The notes below the pieces were generated by a model that was not told where the DNA came from, made no database searches, and saw nothing but the letters and a program-made list of their open reading frames with translations. This document shows, piece after piece, positions 60,745 through 61,977 of a stretch of 61,977 bases of DNA. Both the position numbers and the translations under genes were made by a program. This DNA comes from Phycisphaerae bacterium (lineage in GTDB: Bacteria; Planctomycetota; Phycisphaerae; Phycisphaerales; SM1A02): NCBI GenBank assembly GCA_016795065.1, contig JAEUIU010000055.1, positions 1 through 61,977 of the forward strand, given 5' to 3'. The number at the start of each line of letters is the position of its first letter. Positions within the stretch are counted from its first letter, which is position 1.

Positions 60745-61084
60745 GCGAACGACCTATGCGAAGTAGCGTCGCTCTATCGGCAATCCGAGTGATCCGAAGC
60801 CACATTCGATGGGTCGGATGCTCCCGCGTCCTGCGACGAGCGTTCTCCTTGGAACGGCCGCATCCTATCCGTCCGCTGGCCATGGCAGACAGGACCGGGA
60901 GAGGGGTTCCACCAGACTCCTGGGAGCGCCGAGCCGCCGACCTCCCCCAAGCCAATGCAAACCACCGAAGCCTGCTCCGCTTTGGGGGAAGGCCTCAACC
61001 CACCCCCCGGAGCGGCCGATCCTGCCTTCGATCGGCCAGGGATCGTCCTTTGGGACGCCTGTGGTCGCCCATCCCGGGAGTGCA
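60745..61084. other. Divergent intergenic region before the CheA-like gene
   Basis: 340 bases between the two divergent genes. No gene, strong hairpin or tandem repeat was recognised. It should hold the two promoters. Several open frames here have the arginine/proline-rich look of chance frames. Confidence 0.4.
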
Positions 61085-61977
61085 GTGCCAGTGTCCTTAC
61101 AAGCATCCATCGACGCAGTCGCCAAGGCTGTCGCCCTGACCGACACGTCCGACCTTCCTGGTCTGGTCGCCCTCCAGGAACTCCTCTTGAAGCTCGCCTC
61201 CGACGCTTCCGACGAGCGGATCGATCGGATCTCGGATGTCTCGAAGCAGGCCGCCGAACTCTGCGAGCACATCGTGCTTCGCGAAGTCGAGGACACGACC
61301 ACCGCTCTCCGCCAGCTCGGCGAGGCCGTTGAGTTTGCCCAACGCGTCCACGAGGCCAATGAACGGGGTGAAGCTCCCAACGGATTCCGTTCGCCCTTCG
61401 AACCGACCCCGCAGGCGGCCCCCGCAGCCCGATCGACGACGACCGCCAGCGATTGGCGGAACGAGGTCTCGCTCCTGCGCGAGGGCATCGCCGCCCTTGC
61501 CGAGCGGGCCGCGACGAGTTTCGACGACGCCGCCAGCGCCGCGATCCAGAACCTCTTCCTCAAGACCGCCCAATCGAGCGACAGCACGGGTATGAAGGAA
61601 GCGGCGGCGGTCTGCCGAAGCGTCGCCGGCACCATCCAGGCGACGCGCGAATCGAAGCGGCCACTTCCACTCCAGTCGGTCCGAACAGCCATGGACTGGC
61701 TTTCGACCACGGAGTCGATCCAGACCCAAGCCGCCAACGCATGCGACGCCGACGCCTCCGACTCGACGGCTTGTCCAGACGACAACGAACCCGTCGAGTC
61801 CTGCGGGGCCGATGGCGACGAGACCATCAGCGAGTTCCTCACCGAGGCGAAGGAGCACCTTTCAAACGCCGAGTGTGCCGCCCTCCACTTGGAGAAGGCG
61901 CCCAACGACAAGGAAGAGATCAACACCGTCTTCCGAGCCTTCCACACCATCAAGGGTGTCGCGGGCTTCATGTCGCT
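61085..61977 (+). CDS. CheA-like chemotaxis histidine kinase, N-terminal part
   Basis: Frame open from GTG at 61085 (or 61091) to the window edge; 297 full codons visible. Residues 1-230 are an acidic/Ala-rich helical region, possibly a pseudo-Hpt or docking domain. Residues about 255-297 are a clear Hpt domain: FLTEAKEHLSNAE, then VFRAFHTIKGVAGFM with H287 the likely phosphorylated histidine. CheA proteins start with this domain or, as here, have an extra N-terminal region. The dimerisation, kinase and CheW-like domains must lie beyond the edge. Confidence 0.8.
   Translation, partial: MPVSLQASIDAVAKAVALTDTSDLPGLVALQELLLKLASDASDERIDRISDVSKQAAELCEHIVLREVEDTTTALRQLGEAVEFAQRVHEANERGEAPNGFRSPFEPTPQAAPAARSTTTASDWRNEVSLLREGIAALAERAATSFDDAASAAIQNLFLKTAQSSDSTGMKEAAAVCRSVAGTIQATRESKRPLPLQSVRTAMDWLSTTESIQTQAANACDADASDSTACPDDNEPVESCGADGDETISEFLTEAKEHLSNAECAALHLEKAPNDKEEINTVFRAFHTIKGVAGFMS

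Overview
The window looks like a high-GC chromosomal segment from a planctomycete of the Phycisphaerae type. The evidence is four secreted proteins that end in the paired LLGxWG dockerin-like tail, an ECF sigma factor placed directly before a membrane Ser/Thr kinase with a long sensor-like C-terminus, and several exported HEAT or von Willebrand A proteins. The taxonomic call is inference from gene style; no rRNA is present.

Layout. 1-1045: end of an IS3-type element whose transposase has a foreign C-terminus. 1.3-5.4 kb (minus): isoleucyl-tRNA synthetase, a small protein and a ZIP metal transporter. 5.6-12.9 kb (plus): tRNA-Ala, mutS, an exported HEAT/vWA protein and a two-component system. 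12.9-15.6 kb (minus): obg, rpmA and an exported protein. 15.8-23.1 kb (plus): a GNAT enzyme, a gene-free stretch of almost 1 kb with DnaA-box-like sites, an unusual dnaA, a HEAT protein and a DegT-fold protein without its PLP-binding residues. 23.1-39.8 kb is a secretome region: a signal-peptide methyltransferase, a beta-helix protein, a PhoD phosphatase with a beta-propeller phytase nested inside it, a DUF1579-like lipoprotein plus a duplicated fragment of it, the sigma/kinase pair, and two more dockerin-tailed proteins with a DNA-ligase remnant between them. 39.8-44.5 kb: a conserved hypothetical, guaA, and a plus-strand operon (lipoprotein, RsbW-like kinase, STAS protein, MlaE-like permease).

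44.5-52.9 kb (minus) is a compact clade-II-type nitrous oxide reductase operon: dihaem cytochrome c, nosZ, a NosB-like membrane protein, nosD, nosF, nosY, nosL and an Rrf2 regulator. Four of the genes overlap by a few bases. All CuZ and CuA ligands can be seen in NosZ and its signal peptide is Sec-type. 53-62 kb: a membrane protein, serC, an OxyR-type regulator (cysteines at residues 199 and 208) with a possible divergent untranslated RNA, a metallophosphoesterase, dprA, an acidic-tailed membrane protein and the start of a CheA-like kinase cut by the window edge.

The strongest candidates for something new are the phytase nested in PhoD together with the 166-bp direct repeats around it, the DegT-fold protein lacking both the PLP lysine and the PLP aspartate, the partner-switch/Mla operon, and the oxyR-divergent terminator that has no gene before it.
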